Source of the DNA: Lignipirellula cremea
Lineage (GTDB): Bacteria; Planctomycetota; Planctomycetia; Pirellulales; Pirellulaceae
Length of the DNA stretch: 64,000 bases
Direction of reading: 5' to 3'
Assembly: GCF_007751035.1 (NCBI RefSeq)
Contig: NZ_CP036433.1
Span: 5,871,001-5,935,000 of the forward strand
The notes under the pieces were generated by a model. The model was not told the DNA's origin. It ran no database searches and saw only the letters and a list, made by a program, of their open reading frames with translations. Position 1 is the first letter of the stretch. Each line of letters starts with the position of its first letter. Shown here in pieces: positions 1 to 8,331 of the stretch. The position numbers and the translations under genes were made by a program.

Positions 1-792
1 CGACAAGGTTTGAATGGAGCGAAGCCCGCCGGTGTCGGGATCGACCTGATGGAACGTCAGCGACCGACTGGACTCGTTGACGACGTACAGCCAGTCCTTT
101 TCGGGGTGAAACCAAAGGTGCCGCGGCCGGGAGTCCTTGGGAGCCTTGTGCCGGGCCACCGCCTGGGCCGCCAGCCCCTTGCCGTTCTCGTTCCACGCAT
201 ACTGCCAGATATCGCCGGCGCAGGGAACATAGACGAACCTGTCGTGCCGGTCGCTGAGAATGGCGTGCGGTCGGAGGCCGGAATCGAGCACCTGCAATTG
301 ATCGAGCTGCGGACGCCCCTGGCTGTCAAGAGGACACACGATGACCTGTTTCTGATGGTACATTGCGGCCAACAGATATCGGCCGCGGCGATCAAGCGCG
401 AGGTATTCCGGGCGTCCCGGCAATTGGACTTCCGCCAACGATTTCAAGCTCCCGGAGCCTGCATCGATGTCATAGGCATGAATTTTGTCGGGATAGCTGA
501 CCGCGTAGAACCGTCGCTTCTGGGCGTCCACGGCCAGGGGACCGGGGCTTTCCAGCGGCTGCTCGACGACCGGCGTCAGAGCACCATCGTCGGAAGTCAG
601 GCGACAGACACTGATGCCCTGTATTTTGCCCCGCGAGAAATTGCTCCGCGAGAAATACGCGAACGTCACACCGTCCCCCTGGACGGCAGGCTCAGTCCCC
701 ATGGCACGGCCGGGCACGCACTGCAGGGCGATGGCTAGCGCGAGGCCAACCCACACCGCGTTGGCCCGACCACAAAAAATGATTCCTCTCAC
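1..792 (-). CDS. Lactonase-family (6-phosphogluconolactonase-like) beta-propeller protein, 3' end cut by window edge
   Basis: The minus-strand frame is open for 264 codons from a GTG at 792 to base 1. The GTG is preceded by AGGAGG seven bases upstream. An N-terminal signal sequence (a hydrophobic stretch rich in Ala and Leu at about residues 12-30) is followed by propeller-like repeats; visible words include LAVDAQKRRFYAVSYP, PGRPEYLALDRRGRYL and RHLWFHPEKDWLYVVNESS. The last closely matches the repeat signature of the lactonase family (PF10282), whose members are often secreted or periplasmic in planctomycetes. The gene lies 21 bases downstream of the DUF1592 gene and is probably cotranscribed with it. 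The in vivo substrate is unknown. An antisense frame over the same DNA is a shadow. Confidence 0.85.
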   Translation of the reverse strand, partial: MRGIIFCGRANAVWVGLALAIALQCVPGRAMGTEPAVQGDGVTFAYFSRSNFSRGKIQGISVCRLTSDDGALTPVVEQPLESPGPLAVDAQKRRFYAVSYPDKIHAYDIDAGSGSLKSLAEVQLPGRPEYLALDRRGRYLLAAMYHQKQVIVCPLDSQGRPQLDQLQVLDSGLRPHAILSDRHDRFVYVPCAGDIWQYAWNENGKGLAAQAVARHKAPKDSRPRHLWFHPEKDWLYVVNESSRSLTFHQVDPDTGGLRSIQTLS

Positions 793-813
793 CTCGCGAC
801 CTCCTGGCTCCCG

Positions 814-3633
814 TCAGTAGTTTCTAAAGCTGTCGCTGAGCACGATCAGCTCGATGATTTCCCGCAACCGATAGTCGTTCTTCGCCGCCGTGGCGACGAT
901 CTGGTCGATGACCGCCTGGTCCTGATGACGAAGACTGCGGCCCAGCCCGTAAACCATCAACTTGCTCACCAGACAACGCGCGAACACATCGTCCTTGGTC
1001 AGAAGCAACGCGCGCAGCTCCCGTGGACCGTCGACCGGCACGCCCATGACAACGCCCTTCGTATCGATCGGACGCCCCTTCCGCTGAACCTTCTTCGTTT
1101 TTTGAGCCGTTGCTGCCGAACCAACGACCGCGCTCAGCGATGACTCTTCGACGACGAGTGGCTTCATGCCATCCGTTTCGGTCGTGCGCCACTGCCCGAT
1201 CGCACCGTAGTTTTCCAAGGCGAACCCGAGGGGATCGATCTTCTCATGACAGGCGTTGCAGGTCGCGCGGCGGCGATGAATCTCGAGTTGCTCGCGGACG
1301 CTTTTCTGGTCCAGGTCCGCCACGGCATTCGCGATCTCTCCCACGTTCTCCGGCGGCGGCGGCGGATCGTCGAGGATGTTTTCCAGGATGAACATGCCCC
1401 GGCTGACGATCGAAGTGCGGATACTTCCCGAGGTCAACTTGAGGATGCTGGCCTGCCCGAGCAACCCCCCTCGCACGCCGAAATTCGGGACATACTGTCC
1501 GGCGACCGGCATCCTGCGCCAGGACGAAAACGGCCTCCTGGTTTCCTTGCCGGTGAACTTGGTTTTGTAGAACTCTGCCAGCCGACCATTGATCATCACC
1601 CAATCGCTGTCGAGAAACAACCTGATGCTGCCATCGGTTCGCAGAACCTCGTGAAAAAAGCGGAGCGATTCATGAACCATCGCCCGCCTGAGAGACTCGT
1701 CGTAGTTGTATAGATCCTGGTCGGGCTCGTTCAGGCCGATGTTGTATAAGTGCAGCCACTGAGATGCGAAATTGGCACTCAACTCGGAGGCGTAAGGGTG
1801 ATCGAGAAGCCGCTTGACTTGCCGCTGGAGGACGGCGGATTCGCCCAACTCGCCTCGATCCGCCGCGGCGCTCAATTCGGAGTCTGGCGTCGAAGACCAG
1901 AGGAACAGACTCAGACGGGTCGCCAGTTCGTGGGGCGACAGGGGCGTCCCCGGCTTCCGGGCGGTGGCGGCATTCGAGACGAACAAGTGCCTGGGGGAGA
2001 GATAGGCGGCGCAGATCGCGGACCGCAGCGAGCCGCGGAAGTCGCTCGTTCGCGTGAAGTTGCGATCGAAGACGCCCAACAGCAAGTCGAGATCACCTGG
2101 CGCGATTGGCCCGCGATACAGGCGGGGAAGGAGCCTCGTCAGACAGGCCCTGGCCGTCGCACGGGCATCCAATCCATCGGCGGGACGAGTCGGAATCAAC
2201 GCCGACGGCTGATCGACCAGCGAATAAGGGCCTTCGACTTCCAGGTAGTCCACGTCCACGAAGTACGGGTAGTGGGCCTCGACTTCCTCGCGCGGCGGCA
2301 CGACCGCCGGCTTGCCGTTCCTCGCCGGCAACTCCAGCGGGGGCTGTCGCGTTTTGGGTTTGGCGGCACTCTCGAAACGGAAATCGAACGTGAAACCGGC
2401 TTTCGCCGCGGCATAGGCGGCATCCCCGGCCGAACGAAAATCGTCGAACTCGAGAATGGTCCATTCGCCAGGCTTCAGCACGATTGACCGATCAGGACCA
2501 TCGAAACAAAGCCGCGGAGCATCTTCATCCCATTCGAACGAACGGTCGTCATCAAGATCCCGCGCGTCATAACGACCGACGAAAAAATGACTGCGGTTGA
2601 AATACCGGGCGCGCACGAGTTCCGGCTCCACCCCGTCGTTGAATCGCAACCGGCAACGCATCCGCACCTTGTATCGCCCCGTAGCACCGACCATCACCGG
2701 CGCATTTCCCATCACCTTGCCGATGCGATCTGCGATCGTCAAGCTGTCCTCGTTGATGAGCGGCAGCCCTCCACGTCGCTCCAGCTCCAGCCGATCGCGC
2801 TTGTCTTTTTCCATGACCTTTGGAAAGAACGAACGCACGGCCGCCGCGACCTCCGCCGGTGTTCGCCGCGGCGGTTCCGCGCGGCTTTCGAGCTGCCACG
2901 TCAGGTCGAACGCCGCCACAGAATGATCCGCTTGCGGCGACTCATGCAGGAAGACACGTTCGCCAAGCCCCTCGTAGAACGACTGCTCGCTTTCGGCATA
3001 GCGGCGGCCGAACTTGACGCGCCAACGCTGCGGCGAATAGTCGTCCGTGATCAGTGCGAGATGGCGGTCGACGAATTGCTGATATTGCTCGAGCAACAGC
3101 GCCGACTGGCCGAGCCCGGCGCCGACGGTGTCGAAGCCATCGATTCGTCCTTCGTCGGGCAGCAATTCGACAAAAGGAGGCAGGTTGTAGAGAGTGCGAT
3201 CAACGCCCAGCGTGTCCAGCAGATCGTTTTGGAGTTCTTCGCGATTCAATCGCCGGGCAAAGGCCCCCGCGAACCGGGTTCCTCGATCGTCGATCACCTT
3301 GTCGAGCCATGTCTTGAGTTCCGCGAGAACGTGGCGGCGTTCATCCGCCGACGGCTGCGCTGCCTCCTTGGGCGGCATCTTGCCCTTGGAAAGCTGACGA
3401 TAGATGGCCTCGTACATCCGCGTCTCACTCGAGCCAGCGTTCTGATTCGCTGGATTCAAAAGCGATTCGATGCGAAAACCTCCTTCCGCAGCATCACCCG
3501 CGTGACACTCGCCGCAGTGCTTGCGGAGAAACAGCGGCACGTCCTTGGGCAAAGGTTCCGCCGCCGCCATCGCGTTCGCCCACCACAGAGCTATGAACGC
3601 GACGATCATCAGACGATTTTTCCAACTCTTCAT
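814..3633 (-). CDS. Secreted haem c protein with PSCyt1-DUF1587-DUF1592-DUF1588-DUF1585 architecture
   Basis: The product has 939 residues. I chose the ATG at 3633 because it starts a good signal peptide (MKSWKNRLMIVAFIALWW, ending near AMAAA). The frame stays open for 60 more codons upstream, but those run through a repeat and a foreign stub and are not credible protein. A haem c motif CGECH is at about residues 40-44, followed by the GKMPPKE word of planctomycete cytochromes. RRLNREELQNDLLDTLGV fits DUF1587. A second CxxCH (CNACHEKIDPLGFALENY, about 792) marks DUF1588, and the end (SKLMVYGLGR, EIIELIVLSDSF) marks DUF1585. It is probably an exported multi-domain redox protein of unknown substrate. 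Its former DUF1552 partner upstream seems lost: only stubs remain. Confidence 0.88.
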   Translation of the reverse strand: MKSWKNRLMIVAFIALWWANAMAAAEPLPKDVPLFLRKHCGECHAGDAAEGGFRIESLLNPANQNAGSSETRMYEAIYRQLSKGKMPPKEAAQPSADERRHVLAELKTWLDKVIDDRGTRFAGAFARRLNREELQNDLLDTLGVDRTLYNLPPFVELLPDEGRIDGFDTVGAGLGQSALLLEQYQQFVDRHLALITDDYSPQRWRVKFGRRYAESEQSFYEGLGERVFLHESPQADHSVAAFDLTWQLESRAEPPRRTPAEVAAAVRSFFPKVMEKDKRDRLELERRGGLPLINEDSLTIADRIGKVMGNAPVMVGATGRYKVRMRCRLRFNDGVEPELVRARYFNRSHFFVGRYDARDLDDDRSFEWDEDAPRLCFDGPDRSIVLKPGEWTILEFDDFRSAGDAAYAAAKAGFTFDFRFESAAKPKTRQPPLELPARNGKPAVVPPREEVEAHYPYFVDVDYLEVEGPYSLVDQPSALIPTRPADGLDARATARACLTRLLPRLYRGPIAPGDLDLLLGVFDRNFTRTSDFRGSLRSAICAAYLSPRHLFVSNAATARKPGTPLSPHELATRLSLFLWSSTPDSELSAAADRGELGESAVLQRQVKRLLDHPYASELSANFASQWLHLYNIGLNEPDQDLYNYDESLRRAMVHESLRFFHEVLRTDGSIRLFLDSDWVMINGRLAEFYKTKFTGKETRRPFSSWRRMPVAGQYVPNFGVRGGLLGQASILKLTSGSIRTSIVSRGMFILENILDDPPPPPENVGEIANAVADLDQKSVREQLEIHRRRATCNACHEKIDPLGFALENYGAIGQWRTTETDGMKPLVVEESSLSAVVGSAATAQKTKKVQRKGRPIDTKGVVMGVPVDGPRELRALLLTKDDVFARCLVSKLMVYGLGRSLRHQDQAVIDQIVATAAKNDYRLREIIELIVLSDSFRNY

Positions 3634-3674
3634 CAGGGCTTCTCGTTTGGGGCAAACGCGACTCATCGACTCGC

Positions 3675-3785
3675 TTAACCAAGCAACTCTTCCAGCAGGC
3701 CGTGCTGGTTGAAGTCTTTCAGTCCCGGATCGGCCATGCCGAAGCCGTCGCGCGACGAGCCGGCCAGGTGCAACAGCATCACATC
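3675..3785 (-). pseudogene. 3' stub of a DUF1552 gene fused to the start of a lost DUF1588-type gene
   Basis: From 3782 to 3675 the minus strand reads VMLLHLAGSSRDGFGMADP and so on to a stop. This is nearly identical to the last 35 residues of the intact DUF1552 protein at 11779-13164. Immediately upstream (3783-3813) the sequence switches to MKDISVTKTR, which matches the first residues (MKDIPVTKTK) of the DUF1588-type gene at 13228-15543. The two ends of a cassette thus meet with everything between them missing. The parts are not in the same reading frame, so no DUF1552 product can be made. Confidence 0.8.
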
Positions 3786-3890
3786 TCGTCTTGGTCACTG
3801 AAATGTCCTTCATTGGACTCTGTTTCGGATTTGAATATTGTCGCGTGGTGCCACAACCTACTAATTCCCTCGCCCCGCCATTCCTGCCCA
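3786..3890. repeat. Partial copy of the GGATTTCGAATTTCG-type leader repeat plus an adjoining conserved block
   Basis: CTTGGTCACTGAAATGTCC, CATTGGACTCTGTTTCGG and TTTGAATATTGTCGCG match the repeat in front of 13228-15543 and the DNA at 19859-19920. The second match continues as GCCACAACCTACTAATTCCC, present at both places with small differences. Only the outer half of the usual repeat is present, consistent with the deletion scar beside it. Confidence 0.6.
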
Positions 3891-3936
3891 GAATTTCGCT
3901 TCATACATCTGCGCCGCCCAGAAAATCGCCCGGGCG

Positions 3937-4078
3937 ATGAGGAGCAGAGAGCGAAGAGCAGTTTGCATTTCAGGAGTTTGTCTCCTGACCTGCGCCAGGT
4001 TCGCCGCGGCGCAATCGGACCAGCCGCTGAAGGTCGCCATCCTGACGCCCGCGTTCGGCATCCGCGACAGCGCCGTTC
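3937..4078 (+). pseudogene. Possible 5' fragment of a secreted-protein gene on the plus strand
   Basis: The plus frame begins MRSRERRAVCISGVCLLTCA, then RFAAAQSDQPLKVAILTP. This has the shape of a signal peptide with a short mature start. The frame then runs without a break into antisense DUF1552-stub DNA at about 4078 and ends at 4182. I read it as the first roughly 45 codons of a truncated gene, but no family can be named from so little sequence. It could also be a chance open frame. Confidence 0.25.
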
Positions 4079-4079
4079 T

Positions 4080-4127
4080 GGTCGAGATCCTTGAGGTTGG
4101 GGTCGGGCGTTCCGAAGGGTGGTCTCG
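4080..4127 (-). pseudogene. Second DUF1552 3' stub
   Basis: The minus strand reads FGTPDPNLKDLDQNG, matching FGTPDPNLKDLDQHG near the end of the intact DUF1552 protein at 32726-34120. Homology stops on both sides, before the terminal GPLEELLG. It is closer to that gene than to the first stub, so it marks a separate loss event. Confidence 0.6.
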
Positions 4128-4174
4128 TACGCGCGGGTATCAAGTAACACGGGGCGACTCTGACGAGTCAAATG

Positions 4175-5521
4175 TCAAATAAGCAGTTCGTCCAGCACCC
4201 GGACGCTTTCGCCGAAACCTTCAGCCGGAACGCCGCAAACCTCGCTGATCGTCCGCAGCAGGTCGCTGGCGTTTGATTTGGGCAGATGCTTACCATGGGG
4301 ATCTCGGTCGTTGTAACCAATATGTCCCTGGTGTTTGATGCCCAGCGCCGAACCGCCCGCGATCAACAGCGGCAACTGATCGGGCATGTGGTTCCCCCAC
4401 GACATGCCGCTGCCGAACATCACCACGGTGTGATCGAGCAACGTGGCCCCGTCGTGGTCGATGCCGGCCAAGCGGTCGAGGAAGCGGGCCAACTTGCTCA
4501 CCCAATAGCGGTCGATGTTCGCCAGGTATTCGGCGGGGATCGGGGTATCGGCTTCGTTCTTCTGACTGAGGTTATGGCCGCTCCCATGCCAGCCCTGGGC
4601 TACCTTCATGCCTTTGGGGAACAACTCGGGATAATGATCGAAGGCCGAAACCCGCTGACTGAACGGGCTTTCGATCGTGATGACCCGCGTGCGGTCGCTT
4701 TGCAGCGCCAGTGCCGCCAGGTCGTAGAGCGTATCGACGTAGGCTTCGCGGCCAAGGTTGTCGAGTTTGTTGGCGTTCAGCGACAGCCCAGGCGCCGTGG
4801 TGGTGAACTCCTGCGCCTCCTCCTGGTAGTACTTCCGATCGCGAACCAACTGGGCATCGACGCTGGCGATGGCGTCGGCATATTGCGACAGCCGCCGCGC
4901 GTCTTCCCGCCCCAGGTTTTGCGACAATCGTTGCATGTCGCCAGCGACCACGTTCAAGATGCTCTGATGACGCTTGCCCCGGGCCAAGACCTCCGCCGAG
5001 CCGAACAGTTTCTCGTAGATGAGCGGTAGGTCGCACAAGCCGTACATTGCCGTGCCGCGGGCGTCCCATGAGATCGTGTCCGGCCCGCCGGCCATGGAGA
5101 GAACCAGCGACGGGATGCTGGTTTCGCGGCCGCAAGCCGCCGCGATGTGCTGGTCGATCGAGATCGTGTTGCCCGTCAGCGGCAGCTTGCCACCGCTATA
5201 GTTCGGATTGCCGGTGAGGAACAACCCCGATTCGCCGTGGCCGCCGGCGTTCTTATGCCGCAGGCCGGAAAACACCGTCACCTGGTCGGCCCGATGTTGC
5301 AGCGGCGCTAGGGTTGGGCCCAGATCGACACCCGGTCCAAATTCTTTAGGAAACCAGCGCCACATGTTCACTCCGAAGGGAATGTGGATGAAGACGCAGC
5401 GGGCCGCCTTGACATTCGTGCCCCCTTGTCGCTCACCGCCGAATGCCGGTTGGAGCAATTCCAGCCAGGGGAGTGCAAGGCCAGCGCCGGTAAGTTGGAG
5501 AAATTCCCTTTTGTTAAGCAT
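4175..5521 (-). CDS. DUF1552 (HXXSHH family) secreted protein, GNH-type subgroup
   Basis: The product has 448 residues. The ATG at 5521 lies two bases after the stop of the upstream haem gene, with AGGAG inside that gene's last codons as ribosome site. The open frame extends upstream but overlaps that gene. The start MLNKREFLQLTGAGLALPWL is a Tat-like leader (KREFLQ in place of RRxFLK). Typical DUF1552 words follow: HIPFGVNMWRWFP, HGSGHNLSQKNEADTPIP (the His/Ser region that names the family) and VVMFGSGMSWGNHMPDQLP near the C-terminus. It belongs with 40326-41630, also GNH-type and also paired with a DUF1592 protein. It is presumed to share the alkaline-phosphatase-clan fold; the reaction is unknown. 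Confidence 0.88.
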   Translation of the reverse strand: MLNKREFLQLTGAGLALPWLELLQPAFGGERQGGTNVKAARCVFIHIPFGVNMWRWFPKEFGPGVDLGPTLAPLQHRADQVTVFSGLRHKNAGGHGESGLFLTGNPNYSGGKLPLTGNTISIDQHIAAACGRETSIPSLVLSMAGGPDTISWDARGTAMYGLCDLPLIYEKLFGSAEVLARGKRHQSILNVVAGDMQRLSQNLGREDARRLSQYADAIASVDAQLVRDRKYYQEEAQEFTTTAPGLSLNANKLDNLGREAYVDTLYDLAALALQSDRTRVITIESPFSQRVSAFDHYPELFPKGMKVAQGWHGSGHNLSQKNEADTPIPAEYLANIDRYWVSKLARFLDRLAGIDHDGATLLDHTVVMFGSGMSWGNHMPDQLPLLIAGGSALGIKHQGHIGYNDRDPHGKHLPKSNASDLLRTISEVCGVPAEGFGESVRVLDELLI

Positions 5522-5523
5522 CG

Positions 5524-8175
5524 TTAGTCTCCTTGGTGTTGGAATTCGTCGGCGAGGATCGCCGTCAGCAGGTCGGCTAAGCGTGGATTGCCGTCGCCCA
5601 GCAGATGGTCGATTCGTTCGCTGTCCAAGAGGGTCAACTCTCGGCCCCAGGCGTAACTTGCCAGCGCCCGGACGAAAGCCCGCGGAAAAGAACTGTTCCT
5701 CTCGGGATGCTCCAGGAGCACACGGCACATTGAATCGAGGTCAGTGAATGTACGGCCATCGGGTAACTGCCCCGACGCATCGACCGGTCTCGGGCCGTTG
5801 TCGCGGGCCAGCAGCAACTTGCCGTGATGATCAAACTGCTCCCAGACAAAGCCCAATGGATCGATCTTCTGGTGGCAAACGGCACAGGTCCGCTCGACGT
5901 GAATTTGCAGCTTTTCACGCACCGACTTCTTGCGAAAGTTTTGATTGACATTCAACGCTTGCAGCGTGGAAACGTTGGCGGGCGGCGTGCCCACCTCGAC
6001 GCCTAATAGTCGGGTGAGCAGATAGGCGCCGCGGTAAATCTGCGATTCCTTCTCCTCACGCGAGGCCACGAGGATCGGGCCCGACATGCTTAAAAGGCCG
6101 TGCCGTCGAGTAGCAGGCAATTCAACGACGCGCTGCCAGCCATCGGTGATCGGCGCATTGACCCCGTAGAACTCGGCAAGCGTCTTGTTGAGCATTAGTG
6201 AGTCCGGCGCAATCAAGTGGCTCACATGGCGATTGCGGCGTATGGCATCCAACAGAAAGCGCCCCGGCTCGTCCATGAAGGCCTGCTGCAGGGCAAGGTT
6301 CCGCGGATATGCGCTGGCATCAACCTGTGACGACTGCGCCCACTGACCCTCGATGCCTGCGATGTCGTCCACCCCCAACCACTGCCGACAGAATTCTTCG
6401 GCAAACCAAGTAAAACGGTGATCAGCCATCATGCGGGCGATCTCGCCTTGCAGCGTACTGGGTTCGGACAGCTTGCCGGAAGCGGCTAAGGCTCGCAGCC
6501 TTTCGTCAGGCACGCTGCCCCAGAGCGTGATCGCCAGACGCCGGCTGAAATCAATCATCCGCTGCTGCTTTTCGCCGCGCCGATCGGGCAAGTACAGACA
6601 ATCCGGGGCGACCAGAATCCCGGCCAGCGCCTGCCGCAGGGCGGCCGGTTTGCCAAGCGATTCGGCTTCCGCGGCATACAGGTCCAAGTACGGCTTCAAC
6701 TCTTCATCCCGGACCGGTCGCCCCCAGGCCCGCTCCGCGAGGACCCGTATCTGCTCAGGGCGACCGTCGCCAATCACGCGACGCGCTCGGCTGTGCTCGT
6801 CCGGTTCGCGGTGGTTGACGGTCAGCGAGATCCGCTCAACCACCACCCGGGGCCCGTCCTCGATGTCGTTCGGGTAATAGCACCAGCCGGCGGTCCCTTT
6901 TGGCGGTCGAGCGGACTCGGGCCTCCATCTTCCTTCAGCCCCCAGCCGCTTTCGCTCGCCACTTGGAGTGAACAGGGGAACCCGCGCCGGCACCGCTAGG
7001 TTGCGCAACATCAGCCACAGACCAGGATGCGGGCTTTTGTGAATCGAGCCGAAGTCGATCGAAGTGAGTTCCAGCGGAATCTCGACCGTCAGATCCGTCG
7101 CCTCCCGCGGCACGGTCAGCCGGGCCAGTGGCCAGATCTTGTGGTAGGGCAACTGCCCTCCGCTTCCCTCGAGCTTCAAGTTGTTGTTGATGCGGCAGAA
7201 GCCGTCGAGCCAGAGCGTCGGCAGCGCGGTTTCTCCCGCAGGCAGCTCGGCCCGGGCACGGATGACCAAGCGCACGGTACCTTCGCTAATGGGCTGCGGA
7301 TAACGCAGGATGATATGGTCGAAGCCGTTCAGACCCGGACGAGTGCGGTAGACCGGGTTGAGCACCATCCCGTTGCCGTCCTCGTGCGGCCAGCAGCCGG
7401 CGTGGACTTCCAGCAAGGCTTCGGGATTGTCCGGCTTCTCGCCATGTGCCGGGAAACGCAGTGCGGGTGGCCGGTCTACTCCTCCAGCTTGCCGATAAAA
7501 TTTGTCGGCCTGTAAGGGATTGCCGGCGATCGCCTGAGGTTCGATCGTCCAGCTGATGGGCTCGGGACGGTCGGGGTCGGGGAGCACCAGCTTGAGCATC
7601 CGCTCGGCCAGGTCCAGCGAACGGTTCACGTGCTCCTCCTGCATCAACAACCGGTCACCACGGTTGATGAAATGTTCGCTCCGCGGATCCTGCGCCAGGA
7701 ACCGCAGAAAGTCGGGACGATGATTCGCATAGTTCAGATCCAGGACATCCGTCCATACCCGCACCTGCTCGCGCGATGTGAGCCGCCGCAATCCGTTGCC
7801 CCCGCCGCCGTCGCGCCGGGCAAGCGCTTCAGCGATTGCCGTCTGCTCGCGAATCCAGTCGAGCACCGGAATCATTTCCTCACTGCTGGGCGCCGGCTCG
7901 TCCTTCGGTGGCATCTGCCCGGAGGCGACCATCACCCAGACCCGCTCCCAAGTCTTGCGCGTTGCGGCGTCCATGAGGTCCGGCGCTTTGCCGTCAAAAC
8001 GCAGCTCAGCTTCCTGCCTTTTGTCGCCGTGACAGTGAGTGCAATAGCGCTGCAAGAACGGGGCAACGTGCCGCGCGAAATCCGTGGGGCGATTGATTTC
8101 CTCGGCCCATAAGGGCAAAGCCGATGCGAACAACGCGGAACAGAACAGCAGGCAGTACAGTATCTTGGATATCAT
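5524..8175 (-). CDS. Secreted haem c protein with PSCyt1-DUF1592-DUF1588-DUF1585 architecture
   Basis: The product has 883 residues from ATG 8175, with a clear signal peptide (MISKILYCLLFCSALFASAL, cleavage near LWA). The first haem motif CTHCH is at residues 45-49 and GQMPPKDE follows at about 85. The middle carries DUF1592-like words (FSRRLAITLWGSVPDERL, EEFCRQWLGVDDI, DEPGRFLLDAIRRNRHVSHL). The second haem motif CAVCHQKIDPLGFVWEQFD is at about 764, followed by a DUF1585-like end (VRALASYAWGREL, LTAILADEF). It is translationally coupled to the DUF1552 gene at 4175-5521. Predicted role: exported electron-transfer or oxidoreductase partner of that protein; substrate unknown. Confidence 0.88.
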   Translation of the reverse strand: MISKILYCLLFCSALFASALPLWAEEINRPTDFARHVAPFLQRYCTHCHGDKRQEAELRFDGKAPDLMDAATRKTWERVWVMVASGQMPPKDEPAPSSEEMIPVLDWIREQTAIAEALARRDGGGGNGLRRLTSREQVRVWTDVLDLNYANHRPDFLRFLAQDPRSEHFINRGDRLLMQEEHVNRSLDLAERMLKLVLPDPDRPEPISWTIEPQAIAGNPLQADKFYRQAGGVDRPPALRFPAHGEKPDNPEALLEVHAGCWPHEDGNGMVLNPVYRTRPGLNGFDHIILRYPQPISEGTVRLVIRARAELPAGETALPTLWLDGFCRINNNLKLEGSGGQLPYHKIWPLARLTVPREATDLTVEIPLELTSIDFGSIHKSPHPGLWLMLRNLAVPARVPLFTPSGERKRLGAEGRWRPESARPPKGTAGWCYYPNDIEDGPRVVVERISLTVNHREPDEHSRARRVIGDGRPEQIRVLAERAWGRPVRDEELKPYLDLYAAEAESLGKPAALRQALAGILVAPDCLYLPDRRGEKQQRMIDFSRRLAITLWGSVPDERLRALAASGKLSEPSTLQGEIARMMADHRFTWFAEEFCRQWLGVDDIAGIEGQWAQSSQVDASAYPRNLALQQAFMDEPGRFLLDAIRRNRHVSHLIAPDSLMLNKTLAEFYGVNAPITDGWQRVVELPATRRHGLLSMSGPILVASREEKESQIYRGAYLLTRLLGVEVGTPPANVSTLQALNVNQNFRKKSVREKLQIHVERTCAVCHQKIDPLGFVWEQFDHHGKLLLARDNGPRPVDASGQLPDGRTFTDLDSMCRVLLEHPERNSSFPRAFVRALASYAWGRELTLLDSERIDHLLGDGNPRLADLLTAILADEFQHQGD

Positions 8176-8184
8176 TGGTGACGG

Positions 8185-8286
8185 CTATTTCTTTGCTGGC
8201 TCAGCGGAAACTAGGGACGGATTCGCCAGCGCGGCGAGCATCACTCCGAGTCGCAGCGCAAGGGGAATCATCATTGTCTTGGTCAT
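8185..8286 (-). CDS. 33-residue signal-peptide-only ORF (leader peptide or truncated gene)
   Basis: The frame reads MTKTMMIPLALRLGVMLAAL, then ANPSLVSAEPAKK and a TAG stop. This is a complete signal peptide with almost no mature part. The start MTKT is the same repeat-derived start seen in the larger haem genes, and the stop lies 10 bases before the ATG of 5524-8175. It may be the surviving 5' end of a deleted cytochrome gene, or a short leader coupled to the next gene. It is too short for a 60-residue ORF filter. Confidence 0.4.
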   Translation of the reverse strand: MTKTMMIPLALRLGVMLAALANPSLVSAEPAKK

Positions 8287-8331
8287 TGGAAAGTCGGTCT
8301 TTGGATTTGTTTCGTAATTCGTGCTTCCTCG
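8287..8331. repeat. Partial GGATTTCGAATTTCG-type leader repeat
   Basis: GGATTTGTTTCGTAATTCG, then TGCTTCC, is a degenerate outer arm of the repeat family found around other haem-gene starts. It fills the gap between the DUF1501 stop (8332) and the small MTKT ORF. No inner arm is visible, which fits a truncated gene. Confidence 0.55.

Noticed and set aside
3634-3813. N-terminal extension of 60 residues on the first DUF1592 protein
   Set aside because: The extension is read through a repeat and a DUF1552 stub in the wrong frame; the signal peptide begins at ATG 3633.
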